In this document: positions 58,337 through 64,000 of the stretch, piece after piece | Position numbering within the stretch: position 1 is the stretch's first letter | Layout of the letters: each line of letters opens with the position of its first letter | Source: Ophthalmolycus amberensis | Taxonomy: Eukaryota > Chordata > Actinopteri > Perciformes > Zoarcidae | Direction of reading: 5' to 3' | Length of the DNA stretch: 64,000 bases | Assembly (NCBI GenBank): GCA_024529925.1 | Contig: JAFEUB010001429.1 | Location: forward strand, 213,501 to 277,500 | Notes under the pieces: generated by a model | Told to the model about the DNA's origin: nothing | The model's input: the letters and a program-made list of their open reading frames with translations, nothing else | The model's database searches: none | Program-made: the position numbers and the translations under genes

Positions 58337-58356
58337 CCCCCCCCCCCCCCCCCCCC
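58337..58356. repeat. poly-C tract (20)
   Basis: Uninterrupted C run. The Pro-rich open frames across it are artefacts. Confidence 0.9.
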
Positions 58357-61300
58357 TGTTCTGAGCATCTTGCACGAATGCTCCGTCAATGGTCCGATGA
58401 CTTTTTGTTCCGACACGTTCGGCGGGTCAGACGTGTCGTCCATTCCGCTTGGGTTTCCGAGCTGCTATCGATCCCTCCTAAGCGTGGCTTCTTCTCTCTC
58501 CCTGAGCAGGGATTTCTGTAGCAGCGAGGGGAGAAAAAAAAAAAAAAACCACTCCTCTCCCACACTTATCTGGGCCACAGTCGCCACACGTCTTACATCC
58601 AGACAAGCTGTAAACATTGATACGCTACAGCAGAACGCTGTTAAGCTGATGCATTGCAAGTAAATATGTTTCACAGCGCGGTACCACTGCGGTGGAGGAA
58701 TGGACTGTATTCACCGGTGAACTGCTGGAGAGTACTGTGTTTTGAATAGAAGAATCTGATATGTACTGGGTGGAAATGTACTTCTTGCAGAATAATATGC
58801 TTTTGAGGATTTTAAATACATTTACACAGCTACATGTGCTATTTATTGAAATTTGATAAGTGGTTTTGTATTCACTAGTTACATTTTATTTTGCAAAACT
58901 CTGAAATTGATGAGAGAAAAGTCATTGCTCAATATAGGGATGTGCGCCATTACATTACATACAAAGACATTGCTACCCTCACTCTTCACCTTCACCGGAA
59001 GTAAAACTTTATTTATTTATTATTGTATTAATGCACACGTTTAAATTACATCATGTTTAACCTAACAGATTAAATTGTGCTCAGTTCCGACTGTTTCCGA
59101 TTTGCTTTCTTACCTTTAGACTCGTCGACTAGTCTAGAGAATAGATTTCAAACAAACGTGCTACATGCTAACGATCAAACACTTTGACCAATGCTTTGAT
59201 GCTATATAAGAGGGCGGTCAAGACCTGCCTTTGATGATTTCAATTGGTTTAAGACATTCAAACAACCCACACTGCTCAGTAAATAGTAGAGGGCTTTCCC
59301 GGACCCTTTTCATCAGCAGGCATATCTCAAATGTGAAAATATGATGTCTTTAGAGGGTTCTTTATTGCCGGTACACTGTTGCCATATTTCAAAGGGATTG
59401 GGCATACACCGTGTTTTTGTGGCATCTTTTTTTCAAAAGCCCAGTCCCGTCTCACGCTTAAGACGCACACTTTCTTTCTTTTTTCAAAACAGACTGAATA
59501 ATTTAGTTTTTAAGTGGAGTTGCCCTAAAAGCAAAGAGTGAGCTCGTCTGTAGCGCGGTGAAGTGCCTTCTGTTCGGCTATGTTAGAACCGCTCTCTATG
59601 AAATCAGTGTAGTGTGGTTGAAAGTCATTTTGCAAGAGTTTCATCAGTCATGCATAATTCTCCTTTGATGCACACGGCCGCCGACGGTGAGTAATGTTAC
59701 CCTGTTTTTTAATGTGAGTGACAAGGTTTTCCTTTAGCCTGCAGATACCTCAGGTAGGTAGCCTTCTGGCATTTCAATTTTCTGTACACCTTACCTTGTC
59801 CTCTAGTTTGTCTTTTTTTGAATTTGGATTTCTTTTAATCTTATGTGATGGGGACGATGCAAGTTAAAATAGAACCAGGACAGGGCATGAAACTGATGTG
59901 CTGCACAGGGGGCTCACTCCATGACTTTGAGAAGTTTCTGCAAGGCGTCGTCTGGTCACGCTCTGGACTGAGCTGGATGTGAGGCAGACGGAGATATCAT
60001 CCATCAGCCACTTCACCTGGGCCTAATGGCTTGCCACAGACAGGCATGTTTGTCTGTGTGTTTGATGTGTGCATGCCACGTACCTACCTACTCTTTCCAT
60101 GGCAGAATATCAGCAGGCAGCACAGTGTCAAGGCTCACAAATGGATTTTCTAATCCACTTGTTTGCTGGAAGTTCTTTCAACCCACGAGTTTTGAAGCGC
60201 AAGCCAAAAATGTACTTAAACACGAGCGTTCCCTCAGACTCCTGTCTGTCTCAGCCCCGCCGCTGTCGTCGTGTGTTCAAAGATTTCTGTGGCGGAGAGA
60301 AAAAAAAGTTACGCGGGCAGGAGAGGCGAAGGACATCAGGAAAGCTCAAATAATGAGATGTCAAGCGGGGCAGACCATAATTGTTAATTACATTTATTCC
60401 AGTGGTTTTGGAATGCAGCCAATGATGCTTTCAGGAATATAAAGTGGTGTCCTCAACATGTTCCACGTTCAGCCTTTTTAAATGGGTCTGAGCGATCAGT
60501 CCTGAAATTCAATAAGTTAGTGCCCTATTCCAATCTGCAGACACGGCCATATAAGGAATAGAGACAGACAGTTTAAAAGCAAGACGGATAAAGCCTCAAC
60601 AGCGCTGAACTAAAGGAAATACCGGCTTTGTCGGAATGTCTGCCGACCTGCCAATGTGTTATTAGTCCACCCTTACACACACAAATATGTTTCTCCATTA
60701 GAGAAGAGTTTGAGCTGCGTGGGTCAGCGGGACAGGGCTTAATAGTTTGACAAAGTGGACATCAAACTGTTTTAAGTCAACAGGAAATCACTCCCTGGGT
60801 GTTTGCCTCGGCCGGACCGTGTTTGCTTGTTCTTCTCTTTTATTTGACAGAATAATGACCTTTCCCCAACTTTTTACCTCCGCTTGAACCGGTCCTAGCC
60901 TGTTCTTGCGGGCAGTGGTGGTCCCCCTTTTTTCACAACATCTGAAGGCAATTCAAAATGTGCTGGACAAAGGCCGGCTAGGGAAGTCTGAAGTTGACGA
61001 GCGTCCCGTCCTCGTCGGAGCGCCGTGATTCTGTGAAGTCTAACGCTCTCGTCTCCTATCCAAATAACGGAACAGCGCTTCTTGTTAGCGCTCCCTCAGC
61101 AACCTGCCAACGCGTTACCTTCATTGAAGTCTGAAGAGAAACTGTCAATCATTCTACTTTTCTGTCACTCCAACTGCATCGTTGCTCCAACAAAGACATC
61201 TACTTGGGACTTTCAACAATGCTCTGTTTATCTAAATCTCTTGTTTTTACACACATGCACAAGCAAATCCTACCGAAATATAAATACCTTCCAAGTTTTC

Positions 61301-64000
61301 ACTTGCCACCTCCAAACCATCTGCTGTCAGACATCGGTAATTAGTTTCATGGTGTTCTCGGCGGCCAGAGTATGGCTTCACGATAATTACCCTTTTATTG
61401 TTTGCTATTCTATTGTTAATGTTGTTGTTGTGTCGCGGTTTGTCCTAATTGCAAGTTTGGAGCTTTGCGGAATTAACACAGGCTGCCCTCTTTTTTTTTT
61501 CTCTCTCTCCTAAATTGCTTATCCTGCAAAGCTAACATTAAAGGATATTACGGTTATGAATGAGTGAATGAGGAGCAGATATGGTGTAGGACAGGTACGT
61601 CTCTCAGTAATAGGAATCGACTAAATCCTTCTGTTACCACAAGCTGCAATGACTACGAGGTGAAGAGGTTGCTGCCTCCTTTCATCAATATTATAGCTGT
61701 TTTTCTCCAACAGTCTTGTCTTACAACCCAACTTGTGTCTCCCCCTCTTCAGCTTTCTTTTCACATCGCTCCTTTTCAGTCTGCTCTGCCATCCCCCGGG
61801 GGCACAGTACTAGTCAATATTCTCCCTGCATCTCTCCCCGTGCCGGTTGTTTTAATGGCTTTTAAGTTGACCGGCAGTCAGGGCGGGCTTTCTCTGGCCT
61901 CAAATGTGTTGCCTGAAAGGTCTCTGGTGCCGAGCCATTGTCATCGCCGCGGCCAAATCCACTTACACGCAAACCAATAAGCTCTCACATTCAACAGCAC
62001 ATTAACCTGAAGTAAAAGCGCTCTAGATTAAATGGAGGACTTGACCACGAGAGAGGGAAAAAGCTGACTCCATCTGGTATCGACAGACGCAACCCGTCTT
62101 CATCCATTCTTTCTTGAAAACAGATTCAATCAATCAATCTATATATTTTTTAAATATTTAAACTTTTTGAGGTAGGAAAAGAAATTGGGGATCGTTATGG
62201 TGACAATGTTATCAGTGTTTTTTTCTTCATAAAATCCAAATGACGAGGAAATAAAAGATTGTAATTTTATTGATAAAACCAAAAATCGTATCATGAGTAG
62301 TTTTATTCATGTATTATAAGCCGCTTAGAGGTATTGTAAACGGCTGATAGTTCCCTCTCTAATATATATTTATGTTGTTGTGAAAACATCTCCTTCAAAC
62401 AACTGTATTCATTCATGTTTCTCACCAACACTACATTTTAAAAGATTGCATGTGAACACATCATGATATGTTGTAATTTACCTCGGCCCAATACTCACTT
62501 TCACTGAACAGAGCCTGAACGCATCACAATGTAACTGAACGGAACCTTCGTTCGTTAGCCGTTAGCGGTGCGACCACCGTCCTGTCTGGTTTAAACACGG
62601 AGTGGTTGTTTACAATGTAACAATATCAGAGATCGACGAACTAGAAAAGCATAAATGATGTTCTGATCGCATCTTTTTCTGATCTATCGATCATCAGTAG
62701 AACTTTATTTCACACTATGATGGATAACGTTCAACTGTGTAATTAATCCGTGGTTCACATGCGTTCCTAACCGTGAGGGGAGATCCGTACACCACCAGTT
62801 GTCAAAGTTCGCCGGAAAGATAACAGACTCAGCTCCAGGGAGACGGATGGCTAGCTAGTTAGCTAGTTATAGTCTCCGGCTCCAGCCCGCTGTTTTTGCT
62901 CATTGTCGGCAACCACTTAAAGCATTGATGATGATTACAAACTTAATACATTTCCCTTTTCCACAATAGTGTCGTTTTACCATTACAACAAGAATGCAGT
63001 GCGTCACTGAGAAGAATTTGTCAGCTCTGTGTTTTTCTTTGCTTATGAAACCATAAACTCCAGAGAAATGTTATTCCCATTTAGCTTTCAGCCTTTCCTT
63101 TTGCACAATGGCACGCCGTCGGCAGTGTGCTGTGAAGCAGTGAGGGCTATGTGTGATGTAGCCCGACTGATTACTAGATCTCAACCTGAATTTTGGGAAA
63201 GCAATCAGAAACTGGCTTATTCTCTTGCTATCGCTCTGTTCTGTTCATTTCCATTACGTCTGCAATAAAAGGCATCATTTTCTGATGTAGAAATGACAGA
63301 GCGACTTCTGTCCATGTGGCCCACAGGAAATATTAACGCTGTGTTTGACCTCCGACACAACAAGTGGTCATTTCTGCCCATGACTTTAAAAGTCTTTGTA
63401 AACATTTCACTATGAATTGGTTGAGATGCATGTTTTTTAACTACGACATGATGATCAAGGCGGTCAGCTGTCCTTTGTTCTTACATCTGAATGTCCAGAC
63501 ATCCTTGGTGAGCCTGTAGTCAATAGAACTATCACTAACATATTAAAAGAAGCACGGCACAGTGAAAGTATCCAGACTTATCTATACCAATGTATGATTA
63601 GCAACCACATAAAAAAGCTCTTTCTCCTTAATGACTGGCAGTACAGTCGCCAGGAAACATGGATACGTTGAATGACAACTTTCTTTTGTTTGTTTTACAT
63701 TTGGTCAGAGCAAGTGATGTATAACCACGTGGCATTGTGCCTTTCTGCAAGCGGGACACGAGCCTCTTATGAAACATATTTTTGATTCAGGAACGCCAGC
63801 ATTTTTTTTATGCCGACCGTGTTGTGAATTGCCACCAATTATCAGAATGAAATGACGCCACAGTGGTCACAGTGACAAATGATGAAAGACGTACAGTCGA
63901 TATAATTAAATGATAACTGGACCTAACTTACTGTGAATCTTGTCTGACCCTGTGCAGATGTTAAAAAGGCGGTGTTGCTAAAGGTTGTTTCTAAATTAGG

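Larger units (their letters stand above)
52677..64000. other. upstream intergenic DNA, distal part
   Basis: I see no host coding exon with support. The parts 53127-54937, 55260-56450, 56940-58330 and 58360-64000 are unique AT-rich sequence without recognisable genes. Open frames are short and unrelated to each other. The remaining parts hold the repeat fragments and poly-C tracts listed separately. Segments such as 60360-60440 look like possible conserved non-coding DNA, but that cannot be judged from one genome. Confidence 0.55.

Noticed and set aside
1..64000. CRISPR arrays, tRNA clusters, rRNA, bacterial operons, toxin genes or animal virus genes
   Set aside because: No spaced direct repeats with unique spacers, no convincing tRNA boxes and no viral gene other than the Gag-like frame of the LTR retrotransposon were seen.

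Overview
The window reads as teleost nuclear DNA, probably from a percomorph (spiny-rayed) fish. Coding density is very low. Long CA/GT, GA and AT microsatellites and many poly-G/poly-C runs are present, together with several dispersed repeats I recognise from percomorph genomes and two fish-type mobile elements: a hAT transposon and a sushi-like Ty3 LTR element. Nothing bacterial or viral in layout (operons, dense ORFs, tRNA clusters) is present.

The only host gene I can support is the 5' end of a classical type I cadherin on the minus strand, most likely N-cadherin (cdh2). Coding exon 1 (33293-33352) encodes a 20-residue signal peptide start and ends in a clean splice donor. Coding exon 2 (31537-31645) encodes the start of the cadherin prodomain with the conserved Cys-x-x-Gly-Phe motif. 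Codon phases and exon boundaries match the vertebrate classical-cadherin layout. The promoter and 5' UTR lie at about 33353-33760. Positions 1-31536 are therefore the first part of a very long intron 2, which is typical of this gene; I found no exon 3. From about 33.8 kb to the end is upstream intergenic DNA.

Intron 2 holds no other coding sequence I can defend. It carries GA, CT/CA and GT microsatellites, many poly-C/G tracts, CpG-dense patches (about 5.6 and 11.8 kb), a perfect 16-bp hairpin (4389-4424), a perfect 28-bp palindrome with mirrored GATA sites around an E-box (22112-22139), and old interspersed repeats.

Upstream of the gene there is a CA-repeat-rich interval (34.7-41.8 kb), a 16-bp minisatellite (38119-38358), and several diverged repeats. 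Then comes a young accessory cluster. It contains an internally deleted hAT element (48337-49956, 8-bp target duplication ATATTCAA) and, 66 bp away, a complete non-autonomous LTR retrotransposon (50023-52671). That element has 523-bp LTRs that look identical, a 5-bp target duplication CATAC, one Gag-like ORF with a Pro/Ala repeat tail, no pol, and an apparent self-priming site of the Tf1/sushi kind. Beyond 52.7 kb the sequence is unannotated intergenic DNA with a few old repeat fragments.
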